Positions 24,380 through 32,983 of a DNA stretch of 64,000 nt are shown here, one piece after another. This stretch comes from Dehalobacterium formicoaceticum (GTDB lineage: Bacteria; Bacillota; Dehalobacteriia; Dehalobacteriales; Dehalobacteriaceae), in assembly GCF_002224645.1 (NCBI RefSeq), contig NZ_CP022121.1, forward strand, positions 2,424,501-2,488,500, written 5' to 3'. Under the pieces are notes generated by a model. The model saw nothing but the letters and a program-made list of their open reading frames with translations, had not been told where the DNA came from and did not search any database. The translations under genes were made by a program, and so were the position numbers. How positions within the stretch are numbered: position 1 is the first letter of the stretch; the number at the start of each line of letters is the position of its first letter.

Positions 24380-24525
24380 CGGGAAACTAAATATTGTTTA
24401 TCAGGAAACAATATGATATACTAAAAAAAATTATATAAAGCGATATTATGAGACGAAAACAACGCAGGAACTGCATATTTTAGTCAATCATTCTTATTAC
24501 TATTATATAGGGGAGGTAATGTAGA
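24380..24525 (+). promoter_or_regulatory. Conserved leader B of the xanthine-dehydrogenase-like operon
   Basis: Homologous to leader A (20325-20482). A perfect palindrome ATATTGTTT/AAACAATAT overlaps the -35 region (TTGTTT, 17 bp, TATACT), a likely operator. The RNA part conserves GACGAAAACA, CGCAG-GAA-CTGC and TTTTAGTCAATCAT. GGGGAGGT precedes the TTG start at 24526. Confidence 0.7.
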
Positions 24526-25410
24526 TTGTTTACGGATTATATTTTCCCATCAACAGTCGAGGAAGGGATAAAAGCGCTTCAAGAGGCTAATGGTAGGGGA
24601 CGGATTATTGCCGGCGGAACCGACATTTTACTTGACCTTGAAAACGGTAAGTATCACGCTGAATTACTTGTTGACATTTCCCGAATACCGGAACTTCAGG
24701 AAATCGGCATTGAAAACGACACCCTCGTGATTGGAGCCGCAGTAAACTTAACCACCATATCTTGTTCCGATTTGGTCAAGAAATACGCACCGTCACTTGC
24801 CAAAGCGGCAGGCAGGGTAGGTGCACTCCAAATTGGAAACGTAGCGACATTAGCCGGAAACGTAGTGACGGCTCAACCAGCGGCCGATGGGGCAATGGCC
24901 TTGGCCACCTTGGAACCGGAATTCATCATAGAAGGGCCGGAGGGACAGCGCAAAGCATCTATGAGCGAAATGTATGCAGGGTTCGCAAAAAGCAAAGTTG
25001 ACAGTACCAAAGAGATCATCACATATATTAGAATTCCTTGTCAAAAAGACGGCGAAGCAGCTGAATTTGAAAGACTGGGTATGAGAGAACATCTTGCCTT
25101 ACCCATGCTTAACACCTCAGTTGCGGCAAGGCAGGAAAATGGGAAATTTGAATGGGTAAGAATCGCGATGGGACCTGTGGGTGTCGGCCCGGTAAGAGCG
25201 AAAAAAGCCGAAGCATGGCTGGCACATAAAGATATTACGAAAGAGAATATTCAACAGGCTGCCCAATTGGTATTGGAAGATGCCAACCCAAGAAGCAACC
25301 CTGTTCGCGGATCCAGGGAATATCGGATGAAAACTTTACCGATAATTGTAGCACAAGCGCTCAATAGCGTTGCCGGACAATTAGGTTTTGGGGGTGATTT
25401 GAGTGATTAA
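24526..25410 (+). CDS. Molybdopterin dehydrogenase FAD-binding subunit (CoxM/XdhB-type)
   Basis: 294 residues, TTG start eight bases after GGGGAGGT. FAD-binding motifs are RIIAGGTDILLDL and the second loop ALQIGNVATLAGNVVTAQPA; the C-terminal CO-dehydrogenase flavoprotein domain is present. It carries electrons from the molybdenum/2Fe-2S subunit to NAD+ or another acceptor. The stop overlaps the start of the next gene by 8 bp. Purine (xanthine) is a plausible substrate because an NCS2-type permease remnant lies in the same cluster, but related enzymes oxidise other heterocycles. Confidence 0.9.
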   Translation: MFTDYIFPSTVEEGIKALQEANGRGRIIAGGTDILLDLENGKYHAELLVDISRIPELQEIGIENDTLVIGAAVNLTTISCSDLVKKYAPSLAKAAGRVGALQIGNVATLAGNVVTAQPAADGAMALATLEPEFIIEGPEGQRKASMSEMYAGFAKSKVDSTKEIITYIRIPCQKDGEAAEFERLGMREHLALPMLNTSVAARQENGKFEWVRIAMGPVGVGPVRAKKAEAWLAHKDITKENIQQAAQLVLEDANPRSNPVRGSREYRMKTLPIIVAQALNSVAGQLGFGGDLSD

Positions 25411-27538
25411 GAATATTAGCTTCACTCTGAATGGGGAAAAAAGGGAAATCAAAGTTGAAGCTTCACTGAGACTTTTGGACGTGTTAAGAGATCATTTGGC
25501 TTTAACAGGAACGAAATGCGGCTGCGGGGAAGGGGAATGCGGAGCATGCACAGTAGTTGTAAACGGACAGGCCATAAACTCCTGTTTGGTTCCCATTGGG
25601 AAAGCCCAAGATGCGGATATATGGACTGTTGAAGGGTTACAAAATGGGGATGAACTACATCCGGTTCAAGAGGCCTTCCTTGAAATGGGCGCGGTGCAGT
25701 GCGGCTTTTGTACTCCCGGGATGCTGATGAGTGCAAAAGCTCTGCTGGACAGAAATCAGTCTCCAACACCTGAGGATATCGAAAAAGCGTTAGGCGGAAA
25801 CATTTGCAGATGCACGGGATTCGTAAAAATCATTGAGGCGGTAAAATATGCTGCGGCAAAGATGCGCGGCGAGAATCCATCCAAAGATGATTACCGCACC
25901 CTTGAAAAGTCCAGCATTGTCGCGGGGGAACAACGCCAGGATGTGGAGACTCCAAAGGGCAGGGTATTTGGCAAACGCCTTTGGGATGTGGATGGCGTTG
26001 CCAAGGTTACCGGTGCTCTTAAATTTGCCGCCGACTACGAAACTGAAGACATGCTTTACGGTGCTTTGGTATGGGCTCCCATTGCCTGCGGTAAGCTAGA
26101 AGGGCTTGATACGGTTGAGGCAGAAAAGCAGCCTGGTGTTGTAAAGATATTGACGTATAAGGATGTGCCGGGAGAAAACGCATTTGGTTGCTTTAAACTT
26201 GATCAGCCGGTATTTTGCAGGGATAAGATTAACTTCTATGGGGATATGCTGGCGTTGGTCATAGCGGAGGACATGGCAACCGCCCGCAGAGCCGCGAAGC
26301 TGGTTAAGGTAGATGTCGAAGAGACCGATGGTGCTTATACAATGGAGGACGGTATTGCCAAAGATTTGGTGATGGCATCCGTTGATCACGAAATGGGTGA
26401 TGTTGAAACGGGGCGAGAAATGGCATACCTGCATCTAAGGGGCGACTTTGACATGGAGCGTGTGGAACATGGCTATCTTGAGCCGGAAGCAGCAATGGGC
26501 GTATGGCACGGTGACGACGGTGTGCAGGTTATTTCATGTACTCAATCCCCTTTTGAGATTCGCAAGATGCTAACTAAGGTTCTTAATCTACCGGAGGATA
26601 AGATACAGGTTACTGCATCTCCCCTGGGCGGAGCTTTCGGCGGCAAGTGTGATACCTACATTGAGTCGGCGGCGGCCGTCGCGGCAATCGCTGTGCAGCG
26701 GCCTGTGATGATCCCCCTTAACCGGGAAGAGTCAATGAAGTTAACCACAAAACGCCATGCCTTTAAGAACCATTATGAACTGGGCCTCTCAGAAGAAGGC
26801 AAGATTTTGTATCTGGACACAGATATCGTCTCAGATGCGGGCTCGTATACAATTTTGAGTCCAGGGGTTTTACAGCAGGCCTGCATTTTTTCCGGAGGTC
26901 CATACGAAATTCCCAACATTAAGGTGCGAGGACGAACGATAAGAACAAATAACTCCCAGGGAGGAGCCTTCCGGGGGTTTGGCATCAATCAGTCGGCAAT
27001 ATGTATCGAAACCCTTCTGGATGAGGCAGCGGAAAAACTCAACATCGATCCCTTCGAACTGCGCAGAAGGAACGCACTGAAGGTAGGATCCACAACTGTC
27101 ACCGGGGAGATTCTCAAACAAAGCGTGGGCATTATCGACACTATTAATGAATGTCAGAAGATTGTTGAACGGGAGCGCCCCCGTTTTGAAGCCATGTACC
27201 CTGAGGGGAAAAAAGGACGCAAGGTGCTGGGTATTGGCATGGCCAGCGGTTTTAAAAATGTCGGTGTCGGTAAGGGCTTGGCGGATGACGGGGGCTGCAT
27301 CCTGACAATATTGCCTGATGGCAGGATTGAGATGCGCGCCTCGGGCGTTGATATGGGTCAGGGTTTCCGTACAGCTATGATCCAGATCGCCGCAGAAAAG
27401 CTGGGCAGAGATCCTGAGGATTTCATTATTGTTTCGGGAGACACAAATGAGACCCTGCACCATAATCAGATCGTCAGTGGGCATGTATACCATGCTGGCC
27501 GATTGGGAAAATCAGACTTTGTCTGTGAATCGGGTTAA
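25403..27538 (+). pseudogene. Xanthine-dehydrogenase-like [2Fe-2S]/molybdopterin fusion subunit, 3-prime truncated
   Basis: 711 codons are open. Residues 1-160 are the 2Fe-2S part (TKCGCGEGECGACTV and CGFCTPGM...ICRCTGF). From about 190 the molybdopterin-binding subunit follows (SPLGGAFGGKCDTYIES, GGAFRGFGINQS). The homologous sequence stops near NETLHHNQIVS (about 27478); the last 13 or so residues are out of family and read into permease DNA in the wrong frame. The C-terminal 150-200 residues, including the catalytic Glu motif of the family, are missing, so the enzyme is probably non-functional. The cause looks like a deletion joining this gene to the permease fragment. An assembly join is the alternative. 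Confidence 0.85.
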
Positions 27539-28055
27539 CAGAGGTTTGTTCTCCGAGGTGTTGGGTTGTACTCTCGGGTCAGTTTTCGGTGGTATTGCCA
27601 CTACATCGTATCCGGAGAATATCGGCATAATCCGCGTGTCTGGTATCGGGAGCCGTTATGTTACTTTAACTGCAGGCATCTTGGCGCTTATTCTTGGTCT
27701 GCTGCCTAAGGTTGGTGTGTTTATTGCATCAATTCCTGCGCCGGTGTTAAGTGGAGCAAGTACAATTCTTTTCGGTATCATTGCCTTCAGTGGTATTCAA
27801 ATGTTGGCAGGTGTAGAGTGGGATGAATTAAATATGGCTGTAGCTGCACCAGCTTTTATTATTGGTCTGGGTACAATGTGGATGCCCGCCGATGTGTTGG
27901 CGTTGTTGCCGCTTTCTATTCAAGGCATCTTCACCCAGCCGATGCTGGTAGGTTTGATCCTCCTTATTGTTTTAAACGCGATTATCAATATGGTTATTCG
28001 CCCATACCTTGAAAAAAAACAAGACAAGCATGATTCAGCTAAGGCTGCTGTTTAA
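27480..28055 (+). pseudogene. C-terminal half of an NCS2 (xanthine/uracil-type) permease
   Basis: Reads MLADWENQTLSVNRVNRGLF, then GIATTSYPENIGIIRVSGI and four hydrophobic segments ending in an Asn/Ile-rich helix, matching the second half of nucleobase:cation symporter-2 proteins. The N-terminal part (about 200 or more residues) is absent and there is no ribosome-binding site. The fragment begins at the deletion junction inside the dehydrogenase gene. Confidence 0.85.
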
Positions 28056-28106
28056 TATTCAGCGATATTTTTTAGTAAATAATAAAAAAAGGAGCGAATA
28101 ATTTAA

Positions 28107-28796
28107 ATGAATGCATATTTCGACAATGTTAAAAAGCCGGTAACTGACAAAATACTTCAAGATCTGTATTTGGATGCTAACAAGACTGCGGTAATCACAA
28201 TTGACATGTATAATGGGCATTTAAGCGAAGATCCTGATTGCCCTTGCCCGGCCCTAAGGGGTCGGGAGATAATTGAACCTATTAACAATTTTACTGCTGC
28301 TTGCCGTGAGTTGGAAGTACCGGTAATTCATGTACGCTCGACTCTCCGTAAGGACGGTTCTGACGACATTAAGGGAAATATTAGTGCTTGGAGACTGGTA
28401 TTTCCGATGACGGTAGGCCCGATTCCCGGGATAGAACAGCATGCCTTGGAAGGAAGCAAATGGACTGAGTTTGCAGTTGATGTCAGGGATAGCGACTATA
28501 TCGTAAATGGTAAAAAAAGACTTAGTGCTTTTTATCCCACTGATTTAGAATTATTGTTGCGTAATCTGCATAAGGAAACAATAGTTTTATTAGGTGCTAT
28601 GACTGACTGTTGTGTTCTTAATACAGCTTTTGATGGGGCAAACCGGGATTTCCGTATTGTTCTCCCACAGGATCTCACCCGAGGTTCCGAACATTTAGAA
28701 GAGGCTGCTTGCCGCATTGTCTCTTTACATTTGGGACTCGTAGTTGATTCGTCAGAATTATTGGAAGAATGGCGTAACCAAAAGTCTAAAAGATAG
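28107..28796 (+). CDS. Isochorismatase-family cysteine hydrolase
   Basis: 229 residues. The Asp-Lys-Cys catalytic triad of the family is visible: Asp in VITIDMYNGHL, Lys in NGKKRLSAF and Cys in GAMTDCCVLNTAFD. Members hydrolyse amides such as N-carbamoylsarcosine, ureidoacrylate or nicotinamide. Given its position after dehydrogenase and permease genes, an N-carbamoyl or cyclic-amide breakdown product is a reasonable guess, and N-carbamoylsarcosine would link to the Grd system, but this is inference. AAAGGAG precedes the ATG. Confidence 0.85.
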   Translation: MNAYFDNVKKPVTDKILQDLYLDANKTAVITIDMYNGHLSEDPDCPCPALRGREIIEPINNFTAACRELEVPVIHVRSTLRKDGSDDIKGNISAWRLVFPMTVGPIPGIEQHALEGSKWTEFAVDVRDSDYIVNGKKRLSAFYPTDLELLLRNLHKETIVLLGAMTDCCVLNTAFDGANRDFRIVLPQDLTRGSEHLEEAACRIVSLHLGLVVDSSELLEEWRNQKSKR

Positions 28797-28828
28797 TCTA
28801 AAATTAATAGTGACTTTACTATGAGTAA

Positions 28829-28920
28829 ATACGGCATGTTTGAGGTATAGCCTGTACATCATCTGATAAATAAATCTTATTGAAGTACTGGTTTGTTGCC
28901 TTATATTTAACATGCCGTAT
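28829..28920. repeat. 12-bp inverted repeat with a 68-bp loop
   Basis: ATACGGCATGTT (28829-28840) and AACATGCCGTAT (28909-28920) are perfect complements downstream of the hydrolase gene. No T-run follows, so it is not a standard terminator. Confidence 0.7.
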
Positions 28921-28990
28921 TCTCATTATTAAGAAACTTTAAAAGTGATTTAAAAGTGTAAAGTATAATGTAATTACTCAACTCTCACAT

Positions 28991-29283
28991 CTAAAAAATG
29001 TAAATTACGTAGCTCCTTGTAATACTGTGTCCGTTGAAGCTTCCAAAAGGAGTCTCAAAGTCCTTCTTAACTACATAACCATTATACCCGTAAAAGTATA
29101 ACGGCGCAAGTGGCAATATAGATATTTTTTATTTTTGTTGGGTTCTAAACAGGCTTTAGTTTAAATGGAATAATCAAAAATACCTATAAACAGAGTTCTT
29201 AGCGTCAGCAAAACTCTTCCACGATGCGGGTGGGGGGGCTTAACAGCATAATCATAGGTGTTCAGTTCCTTGCCTCCAAACAT
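28991..29283 (-). other. Two short orphan reading frames, possible gene relics
   Basis: On the minus strand 29283-29161 reads MFGGKELNTYDYAVKPPHPH then RGRVLLTLRTLFIGIFDYSI. The frame at 29116-28991 reads LPLAPLYFYGYNGYVVKKDF then ETPFGSFNGHSITRSYVIYI-F. Neither has a ribosome-binding site. The GKELNTYDY string faintly recalls Rhs/YD-repeat proteins. I do not claim function. Apart from the inverted repeat and the marR promoter, nothing else is seen between 28797 and 29476. Confidence 0.25.
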
Positions 29284-29402
29284 AACGCGGGTTTGCAGAA
29301 ATGCTAACACGCGTTTTAGGTTTACTCTGCATGGAATCGTGCGCGATTCAAGGGATGCATCCTTTTCAAGGAAATAATAATGTTAGTAGGAAAAAGATAT
29401 TG

Positions 29403-29431
29403 TTGACGGAGGAAAAGAAAATGCATTAAAA
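29403..29431 (+). promoter_or_regulatory. Putative promoter of marR-type gene
   Basis: TTGACG and TTAAAA separated by 17 bp, 45 bp before the ATG. Confidence 0.5.
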
Positions 29432-29476
29432 TGGTCTCAGAACAAAAATATGGTGGAGATAAAGTGGAGATAAAAT

Positions 29477-29974
29477 ATGATGAGGAAACCTAAATCAAAT
29501 CCTGAGATATTGTTATCAAAATATTTAGAAATGCACGATAAGGATGACATACTAACCAAGTCAGATTCCAGATATCTAATTGAAGGTTATGGGGTTTCTG
29601 AGACTAACTGCGTGGATAAAATTGGAGTTTTGGATCAACCAAATGTAACGAAAATTGCGAAGGAACTAAACTTGAGCCGCGGTGCTGTAAGTAAAATCAT
29701 AAAAAAACTAATTTCCAGCGGAGATGTGGTATCTTACCAAAACCCCGGAAATAAAAAGGAAATATACTACCAACTGACAGAAAAGGGACAGTTACTATTT
29801 ATAGAACATCAAAAGAGGCATGAATCATGGAAAGAACGGCAGCTCAAATTTTTTGAGAATATGCAGCAAGATGAACTGGCAGTGGTATGTAATTTTTTCA
29901 CCGAATTTAACAAGAACTTAGAACGACAAATCAGGGAATCAAAGAAAAAGAAGCTTCCCATTAACCAAGATTAA
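29477..29974 (+). CDS. MarR-family transcriptional regulator
   Basis: 165 residues. The winged helix-turn-helix is at about 55-110: VTKIAKELNLSRGAVSKIIK (recognition helices) and the wing with EIYYQLTEKGQ. C-terminal helices form the dimer interface and end in a Lys-rich tail. It regulates an unknown target; the only close gene is the convergent cytochrome, so the target may be elsewhere or itself. GGTGGAGATAAA lies upstream of the ATG. Confidence 0.9.
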   Translation: MMRKPKSNPEILLSKYLEMHDKDDILTKSDSRYLIEGYGVSETNCVDKIGVLDQPNVTKIAKELNLSRGAVSKIIKKLISSGDVVSYQNPGNKKEIYYQLTEKGQLLFIEHQKRHESWKERQLKFFENMQQDELAVVCNFFTEFNKNLERQIRESKKKKLPINQD

Positions 29975-29980
29975 AAAGGG

Positions 29981-30014
29981 AAAGGATGCAGCGCCATGGC
30001 TGCATCCTTTTATA
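29981..30014. terminator. Bidirectional terminator between marR and cytochrome genes
   Basis: AAAGGATGCAGC pairs with GCTGCATCCTTT around GCCATG; T- and A-rich flanks on both sides serve both convergent genes. Confidence 0.88.
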
Positions 30015-31395
30015 TGGATAACAAAAACTCTCTTAAATCCCTTTTCTCATTTTCCGTTAACTTAAGTTTAAACAAATTATTATAATGATTTATTACTTCA
30101 TTTAGGTCAGCAAACCGTCCGTCATGATAAAATCCTCCTTTTTGGTGGGTCCAAAGTCCGGCCAAGGGGGCAGTTCTGTACATGTTATCGGGAGATCTAT
30201 CGGCCTGAAAGGCATCGATACCCATTTCCTTAGGTGTATGCATATTCCATCCCGGTTCACTGTACAAGGGGGGGACATGGCATCTGGCGCATGTAGCTTT
30301 GCCATTAAAGAGAGTTTCGCCCCGTGCAGCGGCTTCCTTGTTATAGCTGCTCTCCGGAGCTTTTGGCGCCGTCAGTGCCAATTGGTAAAGATGGAGATCC
30401 GGCAGTTTGGAACTAATCAAATCAGGGCTGTTTCTGATATTCCAATCTCCGGTTTTCACGGCAATGGGATATTTTTTTGGATCATTTAATCTGGGATCAA
30501 AAAAGGTACCCTTGCCCCCCATTTGAGTATTGGCGACATAAGCATTCCAATGGGGGACAGATCCCCAGCCGGTCCAGGTATGGAGATTAATACCGGAGAG
30601 ACCAAAGGCGGGGGGCAGTAAGGTAGCTGCCGATTTTCCATCAGGGCGGAAACCTTTGCCGTCCTCAAGGAGCACAGCATCATATTTTCCCGGGCCCCAA
30701 CCGGCCAGCACCTTTTTTACTGTAGGAACATCTACACCTAAGCGATCCGCAATAACATTAATATTAGGCGCCAGGCTGATGATGGCCCCGACATTTAAAT
30801 CCCTGTTGGCCCGCCCGTCCAGTCTTTTTCCAATGCCAGGTGCCAGGGAGTCGTCTACGGTGGAATGGCATAAGGCACATTGAATTCCCATGGAGGTAAG
30901 TTTTCCCGCTTCATCAAAGAAACCTGTGACACCGAGCACCGCATTGTTTTTGAGAAGGGCCAGGGTATTGGCCGGATCATCCAGATCCACTTTACCCGCC
31001 TTTAACTGCCTTACTAAACTCGGAGGCAAAGCTTGGGCATCAACCTTTAGACCAACGGCTAAAGCATCTTTCGGACTAAGCCCCGGGCCCACACCACCCA
31101 ACTTTTCCCCTGCGATAGCCTGATGCAGCTTCAGGGTATCCCCCCAATAGGCTTCATCGCCAAAGGTATCAAAGCGAAAAATTTGCTGACCATTTTTGAG
31201 TCTCTCAGGAGTGCTTTTTTCCATATCAGGAGATAATGAATTGGCTTGGGGATTAACAATGGATAGCAAATCATTCAAGGATGCAGTAGGAGCAGAGGAT
31301 TCATTCTCCTTATTCATTGACATTATTCCGGATATACCGGCCAGAATAAGTATGCCGGAAAAGACAGCAATCATGGTTTTAGATCTTTTAGACAT
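30010..31395 (-). CDS. Di-haem cytochrome c / cytochrome c peroxidase-like protein
   Basis: 461 residues. A single N-terminal membrane anchor or uncleaved signal (about 8-26) directs it outside the membrane. Two c-haem motifs, CALCH (mid-protein) and CARCH (C-terminal third), plus the C-terminal YRTAPLAGLWTHQKGGFYHDGRF block, place it in the di-haem peroxidase/MauG-like superfamily. It could reduce peroxides or act in extracellular electron transfer. Multihaem proteins are uncommon in fermentative clostridia. GGGAGG lies five bases before the ATG. Confidence 0.85.
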   Translation of the reverse strand: MSKRSKTMIAVFSGILILAGISGIMSMNKENESSAPTASLNDLLSIVNPQANSLSPDMEKSTPERLKNGQQIFRFDTFGDEAYWGDTLKLHQAIAGEKLGGVGPGLSPKDALAVGLKVDAQALPPSLVRQLKAGKVDLDDPANTLALLKNNAVLGVTGFFDEAGKLTSMGIQCALCHSTVDDSLAPGIGKRLDGRANRDLNVGAIISLAPNINVIADRLGVDVPTVKKVLAGWGPGKYDAVLLEDGKGFRPDGKSAATLLPPAFGLSGINLHTWTGWGSVPHWNAYVANTQMGGKGTFFDPRLNDPKKYPIAVKTGDWNIRNSPDLISSKLPDLHLYQLALTAPKAPESSYNKEAAARGETLFNGKATCARCHVPPLYSEPGWNMHTPKEMGIDAFQADRSPDNMYRTAPLAGLWTHQKGGFYHDGRFADLNEVINHYNNLFKLKLTENEKRDLREFLLSI

Positions 31396-31514
31396 CGTAT
31401 TCCTCCCTCAATTATTGTAATCGAGGGTATTTTAGCCGATTTTTTCGATAATATACCGTGATTAAATGTTCCTGGAAGGAATTAATCTAAGAAGTGGTCA
31501 TATAAGATGAATAA

Positions 31515-31545
31515 GTTGACAGGCGGTGTCAGGCACCACCTGTCA
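31515..31545. repeat. REP-like palindrome, family 2, copy 1
   Basis: TGACAGGcGGTG and CACCaCCTGTCA arms around TCAGG. The surrounding gap 31396-32136 holds two more copies and no gene. A GGTGACATTTTCACTGAC stretch nearby (31577-31594) may be an old insertion-sequence end. Confidence 0.85.
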
Positions 31546-31689
31546 TATTTTCACTGATTAAAACTACTCACTTTTAGGTGACATTTTCACTGACTATTGA
31601 CACCATTTTTGCATAGTAATTTTTGCATAGTAAATGACTTTATTGTGTTTTTAAAATATCTTTATGAAATTCGAATGAGTGTTATTACG

Positions 31690-31720
31690 TTGACAGGCGA
31701 TGTCAGGCACCACCTGTCAT
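31690..31720. repeat. REP-like palindrome, family 2, copy 2
   Basis: Same as copy 1 with one substitution in the left arm (TGACAGGCGATG). Confidence 0.85.
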
Positions 31721-32087
31721 TACACAAACATACACAACAATAAATCGCTAAAATTTGACAAAAAAATTAGCCCTTTAGGCTTTGTTTTATCAGTGTGTAG
31801 AGTTTTAAGTTACTTTATTTGCTTCCGAAGAGACGAATTTTATAGTCGCGCTTCTATTTTTTATTAAAAATAGGGTTAATGACAAATTGCGACAAAATTT
31901 GTGGAATATAAATGTTACAATAAGAAAAATTGAAGTAGGTGCTTTCTAGGTGTGGCAACATCACCAGAAATCGTCAAGCATTGTCATTTAACGATTATTC
32001 AATTAGATTGTAAATAATTTTATTAAACTTATTTATTCGAAGGAAGGGAGGAACATTATGTGAAGTGCATCCCAAATGTTGGACAAT

Positions 32088-32118
32088 TGACAGGCGGTGT
32101 CAGTCACCGCCTGTCAAC
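32088..32118. repeat. REP-like palindrome, family 2, copy 3
   Basis: TTGACAGGCGGTG and CACCGCCTGTCAA, perfectly self-complementary arms. It lies just past the pabC stop and could act as its transcription stop. Confidence 0.85.
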
Positions 32119-32136
32119 TTATTCCTTTTTCTGATA

Positions 32137-32862
32137 TCAGATATCGCGCTCATATTCCTGGCGGATTTGGCAGGTGATTTTTCCGATGCTCAGTTCAAGA
32201 TCCTCAAATTGGACGATGGGCATAATGCCAAGCAAGGAATTAGTGATGAAAATTTCATCAAATTCCTGAACCTCATTCTGACTAATAATTGTTTCAAAGG
32301 CATCATACTTTTCGATCACATACCCGCGCACGATTCCATTGATCATCCCGCACTTTAGATCTGGGGTATAAAGATCATTTCCTTTCACAAAGAAGATATT
32401 GCTGGTTGCTCCTTCTGTGATTTCTCCTTTTGTATTCAAAAACAGGGGTTCATCATATCCACTTTCTTTCGCTTGTCTTTTTTCCCAGATATTATCAGCA
32501 AAGTTTAATGATTTTAGATAGGTAAAAGGGGATGTTTCATTTCTGATGATCGGGCTGATTCCAATGCGCATCCCTTTTTGAAAATCATCTTCTTTGTACC
32601 CGCTGTCCCGCACCGTAAAGAAGATATTTTCCTCTGAGACCATAATCTTTAAAGCGGTATTATTTAAGTTATTTTGCTCAATATAAGCCAATACATCTGA
32701 CCCTTTGATATCCTGTTTGATTTTTAATACTCTTAAGGCGCTGCTCAACCGCTTCAAATGTTCACATAAAAACACAGCCTGTCCGTTTTTAATTAATATT
32801 GTTTCAAATGCTCCTAATCCAAACATAAAGCCATCGTCTAAAATCATATTTTTTTCTTTCAT
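32137..32862 (-). CDS. pabC: Aminodeoxychorismate lyase (class IV PLP aminotransferase fold)
   Basis: 241 residues from the ATG at 32862, chosen because GAGG lies six bases upstream; TTG codons further up also open the frame. PLP-fold class IV motifs: MFGLGAFETILI near the N-terminus, the PLP lysine in TYLKSLNFADNIWEKRQAKE and the phosphate-binding GEITEGATSNIFFVKG. It releases pyruvate from aminodeoxychorismate to give p-aminobenzoate for folate. It follows pabA and pabB in the same operon. A branched-chain aminotransferase-like role is less likely given the neighbours. Confidence 0.88.
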   Translation of the reverse strand: MKEKNMILDDGFMFGLGAFETILIKNGQAVFLCEHLKRLSSALRVLKIKQDIKGSDVLAYIEQNNLNNTALKIMVSEENIFFTVRDSGYKEDDFQKGMRIGISPIIRNETSPFTYLKSLNFADNIWEKRQAKESGYDEPLFLNTKGEITEGATSNIFFVKGNDLYTPDLKCGMINGIVRGYVIEKYDAFETIISQNEVQEFDEIFITNSLLGIMPIVQFEDLELSIGKITCQIRQEYERDI

Positions 32863-32983
32863 CGTCAACCTCAATCAACCTCATTTCGTGATCAGCCGCC
32901 GCCTATCATGATTTTTCAAACCCTCTGTTGCCAATGATATCTATATTATCTATGACATCTATGGCATCTAAGATGCAAGATGC

